8,483 nt of DNA from Pseudomonadota bacterium (GCA_011042595.1 DQWO01000316.1:1-8483), one strand, 5' to 3'; shown: positions 1 through 6,233, counted from the stretch's first letter. The notes: generated from the sequence alone by a model not told the origin. Translations and numbers: made by a program.

Positions 1-1
1 C

Positions 2-823
2 TACATTGAAGCGGTTAGACAGATCCTTGAATATATCTCTGCCGGTGATATTTACCAGGTTAACCTTTCCCAACGATTTGCCGTTGAATTTGCCGGCAAA
101 CCCCTGGATTTTTATCGCAAATTCAGAACGTTAAGCCCGGCGCCTTTTGGCGCTTACCTGGTCACCGATAACCATACCATCATGAGCAATTCCCCGGAGC
201 GCTATCTGCTCATTAAGAATGACTATATTGAAACCCGACCGATTAAGGGTACCAGACCCCGGGGGGGAAACCCGGAAATTGATGAACAACTGCGGCGGGA
301 GCTGATAGACAGCAGCAAAGATCAGGCAGAACATATTATGATCGTTGATCTGGAGCGAAATGACCTGGGGCGGGTCGCCCAGTACGGAACCGTGCATGTT
401 CCTGAAATGGAAATTGTCGAATCCTATGCCAATGTCCATCACCTGGTCTCAACAGTAGCCGCCCGAATTGAGCCGAAACACAGCACCGTGGATTGTATTG
501 TCAATTCTTTTCCCGGAGGATCCATTACCGGGGCCCCGAAACTTCGTTCGATGGAAATCATTGATGAACTGGAACCCAGCTGCCGCGGTGTTTATACCGG
601 CTCAATCGGTTACCTTGATTTTTCCGGTGACATTGATTTAAACATCGCCATCCGAACGGCTGTTCATCATCAAAATACCCTGTATTTCCAGGTGGGTGGT
701 GGAATTGTTGCCGATTCTGATCCTCATCTGGAATATGAGGAAACCATCACCAAGGCCGAATCCTTTCTGAAAACTCTGGGGGAAACGAGCAAAAATGAAC
801 GACCCGATCATCTTTCTGAATAA
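2..823 (+). CDS. pabB: Aminodeoxychorismate synthase component I, 3' part (5' end outside window)
   Basis: The last 273 residues of a chorismate-binding enzyme. Aminodeoxychorismate synthase component I converts chorismate, with ammonia from the PabA glutaminase, to 4-amino-4-deoxychorismate in folate synthesis. The frame is open from base 2, with no start in view; the fragment begins inside the conserved domain (YIEAVRQILEYISAGDIYQV). The key motif is PIKGT, with Lys at fragment residue 82: PabB enzymes carry this lysine, whereas anthranilate synthase TrpE normally has PIAGT, so PabB is preferred. Other family motifs are GGSITGAPKLRSMEIIDELE and YTGSIGYLDFSG, followed by FQVGGGIVADSDP near the C-terminus. 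The end overlaps pabC by 29 bases, which implies one transcript and coupled translation. No PabC domain is fused to this chain; the lyase is a separate gene. Confidence 0.93.
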   Translation, partial: YIEAVRQILEYISAGDIYQVNLSQRFAVEFAGKPLDFYRKFRTLSPAPFGAYLVTDNHTIMSNSPERYLLIKNDYIETRPIKGTRPRGGNPEIDEQLRRELIDSSKDQAEHIMIVDLERNDLGRVAQYGTVHVPEMEIVESYANVHHLVSTVAARIEPKHSTVDCIVNSFPGGSITGAPKLRSMEIIDELEPSCRGVYTGSIGYLDFSGDIDLNIAIRTAVHHQNTLYFQVGGGIVADSDPHLEYEETITKAESFLKTLGETSKNERPDHLSE

Positions 824-1637
824 TCGTTATCTGGCCGCGACCCAGGCTGCAGTCTCCCCTTTTGACCCTGGATTCATGTATGGAGATGGCGTTTTTGAAA
901 CCATCCGTTTGTACCAGGGAACTCCCTTCATGCTTGACCTCCACCAACAACGCCTCGAACAAGGTCTAAAGCTGCTGAACATTCCCAAGCCAGCCATGAT
1001 TGATAGACTTAAGGATATTATTGCCCAACTGGGATCACGCAATCACCTGCAAAACACCCAGGGCATGTCCAGAATCATGATCAGTCGAGGACAAAAACCA
1101 GCCAACCCCACCTGTGTTGTCCAGGCAACAGCCCTTGATATGGAGGCAATCAAGAACCGGCGGCAGGGGATGCAGGCCATCATTCTGCCCTGGAAAAGGG
1201 ATGCGGCAAACCCATTATTACAGATTAAAAGCATGAATTACCTGGAAAATATCTATGGGCGAAAAATGGCGAACCAACAAGGTGCTGACGAAGGAATTTT
1301 TCTCAATCAGAATGGGGAATTGTGCGAAGGGACTTTTTCCAACCTGTTTCTGGTCAGCGATAATCTCATTGTCACCCCACCGATTTCAGCAGGATTGTTA
1401 CCTGGCATTACCCGCGGGGCAATTATTGACTGCTGCCGACTGGTCGGCATTGACTGCAGGGAAGATCGGCTGACACCGGCTGATATTTCACAATTCCAGG
1501 GTGGTTTTTTAAGCAGTTCGCTGATGGAATTAGCCCCGCTGAAATCTTTGGGGACCCACCATTTCATTCCCGACCGGGTCATGGACATCCATCAGCGCAT
1601 TACATATGCTTACCAACAACTCCGTCAATCCGCATAA
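795..1637 (+). CDS. pabC: Aminodeoxychorismate lyase (class IV PLP-dependent enzyme)
   Basis: A complete 280-residue protein of the fold-type IV pyridoxal-phosphate family, which includes PabC, branched-chain and D-amino-acid aminotransferases. PabC splits aminodeoxychorismate into p-aminobenzoate and pyruvate. Visible family features are an N-terminal DPGFMYGDGVFET block (residues 24-36), the likely PLP lysine K145 in IKSMNYLENI, E178 in CEGTFSNLF, and the cofactor-phosphate loop GLLPGITRG (200-208). Sequence alone does not firmly separate PabC from a BCAT-like or D-alanine aminotransferase-like enzyme. The 29-base overlap with pabB decides for PabC. The ATG at 795 is preceded by a purine-rich GGGGGA about 11 bases upstream, a modest ribosome site consistent with coupling to pabB. 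Length is normal for the family. Confidence 0.85.
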   Translation: MNDPIIFLNNRYLAATQAAVSPFDPGFMYGDGVFETIRLYQGTPFMLDLHQQRLEQGLKLLNIPKPAMIDRLKDIIAQLGSRNHLQNTQGMSRIMISRGQKPANPTCVVQATALDMEAIKNRRQGMQAIILPWKRDAANPLLQIKSMNYLENIYGRKMANQQGADEGIFLNQNGELCEGTFSNLFLVSDNLIVTPPISAGLLPGITRGAIIDCCRLVGIDCREDRLTPADISQFQGGFLSSSLMELAPLKSLGTHHFIPDRVMDIHQRITYAYQQLRQSA

Positions 1638-1767
1638 GAAAAACATCCTGATACAATTTTACCAGCCCCCTAACCTTAGCACCTTACTCCTGAAAGCCTG
1701 TCACTCTTTTCAGTACCCCCTTGAGGGGTATAAAAAACAAGAAATTGTCGGGAATACATTCACCGAT

Positions 1768-1929
1768 GTTCGGGCTTGGCTCATAGCGGTATTGGCCGCC
1801 GAACTAATCACACGATGTGATTCGCGGCGGACACCTCGGAGCCGGCCATGGACGGCCGGCGAGAATGAGTGAGAGCCATGCCGGAACATTCTCATACCTT
1901 AATTTTGGTTGCGGGCAAACCCGCCTTAG
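1768..1929 (-). repeat. Structured palindromic repeat element, copy A
   Basis: A chain of hairpins. (i) CCGCCG 1796-1801 pairs with CGGCGG 1825-1830 and encloses aatcaca 1806-1812 / tgtgatt 1816-1822 with a 3-nt loop. (ii) gccggcc 1841-1847 / ggccggc 1854-1860, loop 6 nt. (iii) gagaatg 1861-1867 / cattctc 1887-1893. (iv) gcggg 1911-1915 / cccgc 1920-1924. An alternative pairing, gttcgg 1768-1773 with ccgaac 1799-1804, competes with hairpin (i). The segment 1894-1929 recurs inverted at 8440-8478, so at least this end is dispersed. No transposase or obvious target duplication is seen, and the left boundary is not defined. It could be a REP/MITE-like non-autonomous element or a structured RNA. 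The minus strand is assigned arbitrarily, so that copy B reads plus. Confidence 0.7.
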
Positions 1930-1944
1930 AGGTATACTACGAAA

Positions 1945-1974
1945 AAAAAGGGTGATCAAATGATCACCCTTTTT
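1945..1974. terminator. Bidirectional Rho-independent terminator
   Basis: A perfect 14-bp stem (1945-1958 with 1961-1974) built on gggtgatca/tgatcaccc with a 2-nt loop, flanked by A8 on one side and T5 on the other. It lies between convergent genes. Read on the minus strand it ends with eight Ts, 27 bases after the stop of the membrane-protein gene, so it should end the parA transcript. Read on the plus strand it can end pabBC. Confidence 0.9.
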
Positions 1975-2000
1975 AATAAAAAATCATACTCTTGATATAG

Positions 2001-2768
2001 CTATTCGATTTCAGTAAGCATTTTCTCCAACTCTGCCTTCATTTTCTTCAGCATTGCTGCAGTTTTAGGATCAGAAGTGGCAGCCAGCTTATCAAGGACT
2101 TCCTCGGAAGAATGGACTGATTGGACCAGTTTTCCCTTCTCGTCGGCCACCATCTTGGCTTCCAGGGCGTCAACCTTGGCATCCAGAGCATCAATCTTCT
2201 CAGCCAGAGTAACTTTGCTTTTCTGCAATTCATTCAGCACCGACGGGGAACCGGTTGAAGTTGAGGCATAAAACCATACCAGGGCCAGCGCCGCGATCGC
2301 CGCAAACAAAGCTACAAATCCCACCAGATTGGAACCACCAGACTCAGTTTGTTGCACCATCTGTTCTTTTTCACTCATAACCTTACCACCTTTCACCAAA
2401 TTGTTTTCGTTTTTATCATCTTGATCTATATCTTGTTTCCCCGCTGTTTCAAGGGAAGTCTCAACCGCTTTGGGGATTTCTGCCTTCGTTCCTTCACCGA
2501 CAGAAACAGGTTTCTCAGCCACCGGCTCAGGCGGCAGTTTGGAAACCTGAACCTTAACTGCCACCCGTTTCAAATGTTTCTCCGTTTCGGGCAACAATGA
2601 TTTTCCGGCATCATTCTGACTTTTATCAGCAACATCCTTTGGACTGGTATCAGAAGCAAAAAAAGCTGCCATTTTTTTCTTGGCCACCGGCGCCCGTTCC
2701 GGGACCTCAGCCAACGCTTTCTTCTTTTTGCCGCCCGTCGATGAACCCCGGCGTTTGGTAGCACTCAT
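2001..2768 (-). CDS. Single-pass membrane coiled-coil protein, putative ParA partner
   Basis: I do not recognise a named family for this 255-residue protein. Residues 1-30 are strongly basic (KRR at 5-7, KKKK at 14-17, KKK at 30-32). Residues 33-130 are polar, charged, probably disordered and proline-containing. A hydrophobic segment at about 147-168 (LVGFVALFAAIAALALVWFY) is a likely membrane helix. Residues 178-206 follow a heptad pattern with I192, L195, V199, L202 and M206, a short coiled coil; a second charged helix ends the chain. The ATG overlaps the stop of the upstream ParA gene (ATGA) and has GAGGAA 8 bases upstream, so the two are surely coexpressed. ParA-type ATPases are commonly stimulated by short basic N-terminal peptides of partner proteins, so this tail may contact ParA; that is inference. 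An internal start at residue 131 is noted separately. Confidence 0.8.
   Translation of the reverse strand: MSATKRRGSSTGGKKKKALAEVPERAPVAKKKMAAFFASDTSPKDVADKSQNDAGKSLLPETEKHLKRVAVKVQVSKLPPEPVAEKPVSVGEGTKAEIPKAVETSLETAGKQDIDQDDKNENNLVKGGKVMSEKEQMVQQTESGGSNLVGFVALFAAIAALALVWFYASTSTGSPSVLNELQKSKVTLAEKIDALDAKVDALEAKMVADEKGKLVQSVHSSEEVLDKLAATSDPKTAAMLKKMKAELEKMLTEIE
2376..2391 (-). promoter_or_regulatory. Possible internal ribosome binding site and start codon
   Basis: Inside the membrane-protein gene, AGGTGG (2391-2386 on the minus strand) lies 7 bases before an in-frame ATG (2378-2376, Met131). This is a near-perfect Shine-Dalgarno at ideal spacing. Initiation here would give a 125-residue form with the membrane helix and coiled coil but without the basic tail. 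The SD also encodes Gly-Gly-Lys, so it may be chance. Confidence 0.35.
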
Positions 2769-3526
2769 GGAAACAATTCCTCACAGATCTGCAGGTAATC
2801 CAAACCCGCGCGACTTTTTTCATTAAACTCAAAAATCGTCTTACGGGCGCTTGATGCCTGCTTCAGTTTGGTATCAATTCGCACCGGCGGCAACACCAGG
2901 GATCCATATCGATCCTGTAATGCCGACAGCACCTCTTTACTCATATTTACCCGTTTATCAAAAAACGTCGGGATAATTCCAGCTATTTTCAGTTTCTTCT
3001 CAAAATACTCTTCAATCATGCCCAAATTGTCAAAAACATGGTTGGCACCCACCATGGACAAATAGTCCATACTGATCGGAATGAGCAATTCATCTGCATA
3101 AACCAGAGCATTCTGACTGAGGATGGAAAGGGATGGGGAACAGTCTATAAATACCACATCCAGGTCAGCAAATATCTCCGACAGACCCGAAAGCCGACGT
3201 TTAAGTATTTCCTCCCGCCGGGGCTGAGCCACCAAAAGAGTTTCACAAGCTGCCAGTGATTGATCAGCCAGAAGACAGAAAAGGTTCGGCCGGGCTTCAA
3301 TCAGACAATCGCTTAAGGTACGATTATCAATGAGCAGGTCATAGAGGCCATACTCCGCCTCAACCCCCAGGCTGACCCCCACGCTGCCCTGGGCATCAAG
3401 ATCAACAATCAAGACCTTTTTGCCATGGCGGACAAGACAGTGCGCAATGCTGATCACTGTCGTGGTTTTTGCCGTACCACCTTTAAAATTTTGACAGGCT
3501 ACTATCCTCAAAGGCTGCTGAGTCAT
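2765..3526 (-). CDS. ParA/MinD/Soj-family ATPase
   Basis: A complete 253-residue cytoplasmic ATPase of the deviant-Walker family that positions DNA, protein clusters or polar machines. The deviant Walker A is NFKGGTAKTTT, with signature lysine K15 and P-loop lysine K20. Ala19 replaces the usual Gly of KGGxGK, a change I believe occurs in other family members. Walker A' is VLIVDLDAQGS (38-48) and Walker B is VVFIDCSPSL with D128. The length fits stand-alone Soj/ParA proteins with no N-terminal DNA-binding domain. No parB or parS is visible. Instead the downstream gene, overlapping by 4 bases, encodes a membrane coiled-coil protein, which argues for a role other than chromosome segregation. The start has no visible Shine-Dalgarno (CCTCC precedes the ATG). 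A good sigma70-type promoter lies just upstream. Confidence 0.88.
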   Translation of the reverse strand: MTQQPLRIVACQNFKGGTAKTTTVISIAHCLVRHGKKVLIVDLDAQGSVGVSLGVEAEYGLYDLLIDNRTLSDCLIEARPNLFCLLADQSLAACETLLVAQPRREEILKRRLSGLSEIFADLDVVFIDCSPSLSILSQNALVYADELLIPISMDYLSMVGANHVFDNLGMIEEYFEKKLKIAGIIPTFFDKRVNMSKEVLSALQDRYGSLVLPPVRIDTKLKQASSARKTIFEFNEKSRAGLDYLQICEELFP

Positions 3527-3548
3527 GGAGGTTTGAAGAAACTGAGTG

Positions 3549-3578
3549 GATATAGCAAATCGTCTGTGTTCTTGTCAA
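3549..3578 (-). promoter_or_regulatory. Putative sigma70-type promoter of the parA-like gene
   Basis: On the minus strand a perfect -35 TTGACA (3578-3573) is followed after 18 bases by TATATC (3554-3549), four of six matches to TATAAT. Transcription would start near 3542, leaving a leader of only about 15 nt before the ATG at 3526. This would let the ParA/membrane-protein pair be expressed independently of the response regulator upstream. No terminator is visible in the 91-bp gap, so read-through is also possible. Confidence 0.5.
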
Positions 3579-3617
3579 GGACTTTATGGGCGGGTGATGG
3601 TCATAAAAAGGCGTATA

Positions 3618-5093
3618 TCAGGAACGCAACAGGTCATCAATGGCCTGCCGCTGCCGGCAGAAAACTTCCACCAGTTCAGGGTCAAATTGCGAACCGGCAT
3701 AAAGTTCAAGCTCCTGAAAAGCTCTGGAGCTATCCATTTCCTGCCGATAAGCCCGTGAAGAGGTCATGGCATCAAAGGCATCAGCCACAGTGAGAATTCT
3801 GGCCAGCAGCGGTATTTCTTGACCCTTCAGACCATCAGGATAGCCGGCACCGTCCCAACGTTCATGATGATGATACACCACCGGAACAATAGCTGCCAAT
3901 GAGGTAATGGGAGCCAGTATATGCTTCCCGGTAGTTGGATGTTTCTTGACGATCAGATATTCTTCTTCAGTCAATTTAGCTGGCTTATTCAGGATGCTTT
4001 CACTGATACCTATTTTACCGATATCATGGAGCATGGCGGCCTGAAGCAGCAGGTTAATCCGCTGGGGATCAAGCTGCAATCCTTTAGCCAGAACTTCGGC
4101 ATAACGGGTCACCTGCTGAGAATGGCCATGGGTATACTGATCTTTGGCTTCCAGAGCATGGGCAAAGCTCTTAATGGTTTGCAGATAATATTGCTGGGTA
4201 TTTTCGTATAAATTGGCATTTTCGATGGCTGAGGCACCTTTAGCGGCCAGGATATAAAGCGCCCGACTCTGCTTTTCACTAAAGGTGAACTCCGGAGTAA
4301 GAGAGAAAAGATTAAGGATGCCTATATAGCGGTTATTTACCTTCAGGGAGATGCTCAGCAGGGAATAAAACTGATGTTCGGTTGACGGCGTACACAACAT
4401 GGGCGCAATTTTGGAACTGCTAGGGCTGAAAACGTGGGAACCCTGGCCATCAAAGATTGAATTCAACCGGGAAGCTTCCACTTCCCGGGCCAGGGATTGG
4501 ATAAATTCAGCGCATTCCAGATCAGCACAACCAGTACATTTATGCTGGGTTATTTTCAGGGTCTGACGATCATCATCCAATAGATATAATACTGCCAGAT
4601 CAGCCTGGGACTGGGAGAAACTTGCATCGAGGAGAACATCAATAATTGCCGAAATATCAAGACTGGAGCTGATGGCTTCACTGGCATTATAGAGAACTAC
4701 CATCTCTTTGAGCTGCATATTCTCTTGTTCCAAACGTCGCTTTTCCAGCGCCCGGCTCACTGCATGCAGCACATGATCCATATTAAACGGCTTCAATAGA
4801 TAGTCATATACCCCCAGTTTAACGGAATTAATGGCCGTTTCCATGGTGGCATAGGCAGTGATGATAATAACCGGCGGTGGATTTCGCATTTTTCTGATTT
4901 CGGCCACCAGATCCATACCCCCCATTCGGGGCATATTCAAATCCGTCAAAACCAGATCAAAATTTTGTTGCTGAAGCGCTTCCAGGGCCTCCAGACCATT
5001 ACTGGCGGTAACAACCTGATATCCTTCCTCAGTGAGCACATGGAACAGGCTTTCAACTATGGAAGAATTATCATCAACCAGCAATAAATTCAT
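3618..5093 (-). CDS. REC-GAF-HD-GYP response regulator (predicted cyclic-di-GMP phosphodiesterase)
   Basis: A 491-residue signalling protein. The receiver domain (about 1-120) has acidic residues D7 and D8, phosphoacceptor D51 (TDLNMPRMGG), T79 and K101 (KPF). A helical linker leads to a GAF-like sensor domain (about 135-295). The HD-GYP output domain (about 300-475) has HDIGK at 356-360, a further conserved HP at 385-386, and HHERWDGAGYPDGL with GYP at 417-419. These are the residues HD-GYP enzymes use for metal binding and hydrolysis of cyclic-di-GMP, so activity is likely; direct evidence is lacking. Within the GAF region is a Cys cluster, C186-x2-C189-x4-C194, plus H184 and C234. No cognate histidine kinase is in view. 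The start is supported by AGGAGA seven bases upstream of the ATG. It lies 91 bp before the ParA-like gene on the same strand. Confidence 0.92.
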   Translation of the reverse strand: MNLLLVDDNSSIVESLFHVLTEEGYQVVTASNGLEALEALQQQNFDLVLTDLNMPRMGGMDLVAEIRKMRNPPPVIIITAYATMETAINSVKLGVYDYLLKPFNMDHVLHAVSRALEKRRLEQENMQLKEMVVLYNASEAISSSLDISAIIDVLLDASFSQSQADLAVLYLLDDDRQTLKITQHKCTGCADLECAEFIQSLAREVEASRLNSIFDGQGSHVFSPSSSKIAPMLCTPSTEHQFYSLLSISLKVNNRYIGILNLFSLTPEFTFSEKQSRALYILAAKGASAIENANLYENTQQYYLQTIKSFAHALEAKDQYTHGHSQQVTRYAEVLAKGLQLDPQRINLLLQAAMLHDIGKIGISESILNKPAKLTEEEYLIVKKHPTTGKHILAPITSLAAIVPVVYHHHERWDGAGYPDGLKGQEIPLLARILTVADAFDAMTSSRAYRQEMDSSRAFQELELYAGSQFDPELVEVFCRQRQAIDDLLRS

Positions 5094-5213
5094 CCGGTCA
5101 TCTCCTGGGAAGGATGAGAAGTAAAAAAGCTAAGGTCAGGCAGGTTTTCTGTTTTCTGATTCCAAACAAAGATTAACATCCCATTTACATGTGAGTGAAA
5201 GCAGTAGAAATCA

Positions 5214-5307
5214 TCGACAGAAAAATAAAAAACTTGACCAAATTGTGGACCGGCTTGCAACTTTTCATCCGCTGCTGTTTACCCTGGAACTGCTATTTTT
5301 CTGTCGA
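5214..5307. repeat. 14-bp perfect inverted repeat with 66-nt spacer
   Basis: tcgacagaaaaata at 5214-5227 is the exact reverse complement of 5294-5307. The arms lie in the divergent intergenic region, the nearer one about 120 bp from the HD-GYP start. They could be paired operator half-sites, the stem of a long hairpin, or the ends of a 94-bp miniature element. No flanking target duplication is evident. Confidence 0.75.
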
Positions 5308-5517
5308 ATGCGTTCAGCATTCAGAAGAGTATTGGACAAACAATAATACTACATGATAATCGCTGCATTCCCATTGAGAAATCATCTTGTTAAATAGGAA
5401 CAACCCCATGTTCGAAGCAACTCCCTTAGCACATCAGTACCTGCAGAACAACTGATTAGTTTTCAGCTGAACTGTCAGCATTCGGTTTTCAACCATCAGG
5501 GGAAATTTAAAAATAAA

Positions 5518-5546
5518 TTGACACCATAGCGGATTTAAGTTATTGA
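5518..5546 (+). promoter_or_regulatory. Possible sigma70 promoter for cobU
   Basis: A perfect -35 TTGACA (5518-5523), a 17-base spacer, then TATTGA (5541-5546), only three of six matches to TATAAT. The start point would be near 5553, about 30 nt before the cobU start. The weak -10 keeps confidence low. Confidence 0.35.
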
Positions 5547-5571
5547 AATCAGCGGATAAAAATAGAATTAC

Positions 5572-5585
5572 AGGATAGTGCATTG
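5572..5585 (+). promoter_or_regulatory. Ribosome binding site and TTG start of cobU
   Basis: AGGA at 5572-5575, seven bases, then TTG at 5583. The upstream GTG at 5578 is out of frame. The next in-frame ATG is M24, beyond the P-loop, so TTG is the only reasonable start. Such starts usually lower expression. Confidence 0.7.
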
Positions 5586-6113
5586 GAGCAGGGTAAAAAA
5601 ATTCTAGTGACCGGCGGTGCCCGCAGTGGCAAAAGTGCCTTCGCCCAGCAAATGGCAGAAAGGCTGCCCGGACCCCGGGCTTATCTGGCTACCGCCCAGA
5701 TCCTTGACGATGAGATGGGAGAACGGGTTGCCCGACACCAGGCACAACGGGGCCAGGCATGGCAAGTCACGATTGAAGAACCCTATGCCCTCAACACTTC
5801 CCTGCGCCAAGCGACGTCACACTATCCGGTCATCATGGTAGACTGCATTACCCTCTGGCTGACCAACATACTGCTCTCTAACCAAGAAAACCCTGACACT
5901 GTCCTGCAAAAGGTTGATCAATTGATCACCTCTCTGCCAGGCTGCATCTCCACTATCATTATGGTCACCAATGAAGTTGGGCTCGGAATTGTCCCTGAAA
6001 ATCCTCTGGCCCGGCAGTTCCGTGATCTGGCCGGCTTTGCTAATCAGAAACTGGCGGCGGCTTGTGATACAGTTTACCTGGTCAGTTGCGGTCTGCCGCT
6101 GAAGCTTAAATAG
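5583..6113 (+). CDS. cobU: Adenosylcobinamide kinase / adenosylcobinamide-phosphate guanylyltransferase
   Basis: A complete 176-residue enzyme, close to the usual length (about 180). CobU phosphorylates adenosylcobinamide and then transfers GMP to give adenosylcobinamide-GDP, activating it for nucleotide-loop attachment. The P-loop is GGARSGKS (residues 11-18). RHQAQRG contains H52, matching the histidine that is guanylylated in the family, followed by W and the EEP motif. VDCITLWLTNIL supplies the Walker B-type aspartate. TNEVGLGIVPENPLARQFRD is the family's C-terminal signature. The start is a TTG, chosen because AGGA (5572-5575) sits 7 bases upstream and no ATG fits before the P-loop. It begins the plus-strand cobalamin group. 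Confidence 0.95.
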   Translation: MEQGKKILVTGGARSGKSAFAQQMAERLPGPRAYLATAQILDDEMGERVARHQAQRGQAWQVTIEEPYALNTSLRQATSHYPVIMVDCITLWLTNILLSNQENPDTVLQKVDQLITSLPGCISTIIMVTNEVGLGIVPENPLARQFRDLAGFANQKLAAACDTVYLVSCGLPLKLK

Positions 6114-6117
6114 TGTT

Positions 6118-6143
6118 CATCCGGAAACTGGTGTTTCCGAATG
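6118..6143. repeat. Palindromic hairpin just after cobU
   Basis: A 7-bp perfect stem, cggaaac (6122-6128) / gtttccg (6133-6139), with loop tggt, extended by cat/atg after a C-A mismatch. It starts 5 bases after the cobU stop. No T-run follows, so it is not a canonical terminator. It may stabilise the mRNA 3' end or be a REP-like palindrome. Confidence 0.65.
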
Positions 6144-6145
6144 GG

Positions 6146-6221
6146 CTGTCAGCCTTGAGCTCTCAGCTTAACCACTTATTTTTAAATATTTTACTGAAAG
6201 CTGACTGCTGATCGCTGAAAG
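6146..6221. repeat. Inverted pair of heptamer tandem-repeat arrays (CTGANNG)
   Basis: Right arm, plus strand: four in-phase 7-mers, CTGAAAG, CTGACTG, CTGATCG and CTGAAAG (6194-6221). Left arm, minus strand: three in-phase 7-mers, CTGAGAG, CTCAAGG and CTGACAG (6166-6146). Between them is an AT-rich loop (6167-6193). Both arms continue into CTTA, at 6167-6170 on the plus strand and 6222-6225. Folded together they give an imperfect long hairpin. The array ends 12 bases before the cobS ATG. Confidence 0.7.
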
Positions 6222-6233
6222 CTTAAAAACAAC

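Larger units (their letters stand above)
1638..2000. other. Palindrome-rich intergenic region between convergent genes
   Basis: This 363-base region separates pabC from the convergent membrane-protein gene. I see no credible gene in it. From the left it holds a short hairpin (1714-1730, stem tacccc/ggggta), a dense block of palindromes at 1768-1929 described separately as a dispersed repeat, and a bidirectional terminator at 1945-1974. The pabBC transcript would run through the whole palindromic block before reaching the terminator, giving a structured 3' untranslated region of roughly 300 nt. Confidence 0.8.
5094..5582. other. 489-bp divergent intergenic region
   Basis: This stretch lies between the divergently transcribed HD-GYP and cobU genes and should carry promoters for both. 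It contains a 14-bp inverted repeat pair (5214-5227 and 5294-5307), a small hairpin gaatgc/gcattc (5306-5311 and 5317-5322), and a possible cobU promoter near 5518-5546. I looked for a cobalamin riboswitch ahead of cobU and did not recognise its B12-box or core. No convincing gene is present. Confidence 0.75.

Noticed and set aside
2..823. TrpE (anthranilate synthase) as the identity of the first gene
   Set aside because: PIKGT carries the PabB-type lysine, and the next gene is a PabC-like lyase, not trpG or trpD.
1714..1730. tacccc/ggggta hairpin as terminator of pabBC
   Set aside because: It is followed by an A-tract, not a T-tract, on the plus strand.
1606..1872. 88-codon plus-strand open frame starting inside pabC
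   Set aside because: It overlaps the pabC end and then runs through the palindromic repeat; its sequence is explained by the repeat, with no ribosome site or recognisable domain.
1710..1895. 61-codon minus-strand open frame
   Set aside because: Lies entirely in the repeat and palindromes beyond the terminator; no SD or family features.
1878..1955. 25-codon open frame ending in the terminator stem (MPEHSHTLILVAG...)
   Set aside because: The loop difference between the two repeat copies is a multiple of three and keeps the frame, which is intriguing, but conserved hairpin arms explain it better and no good SD is present.
3464..3484. Walker A Ala19 as a sign of an inactive ATPase
   Set aside because: Both lysines, Walker A' and Walker B are intact; Ala at this site seems tolerated in the ParA family.
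5246..5260. Sigma54-like TGGAC...TTGCA
   Set aside because: The GG-to-GC distance is 10 instead of the required 12 bases.
5408..5455. 15-codon frame with AGGAA seven bases upstream
   Set aside because: A short frame with an SD-like site is expected by chance in 489 bp; no leader-peptide logic such as regulatory codons or an attenuator follows.
5094..5582. Cobalamin riboswitch ahead of cobU
   Set aside because: I could not find the B12-box or the conserved core; a covariance-model search with the Rfam cobalamin family would settle it.
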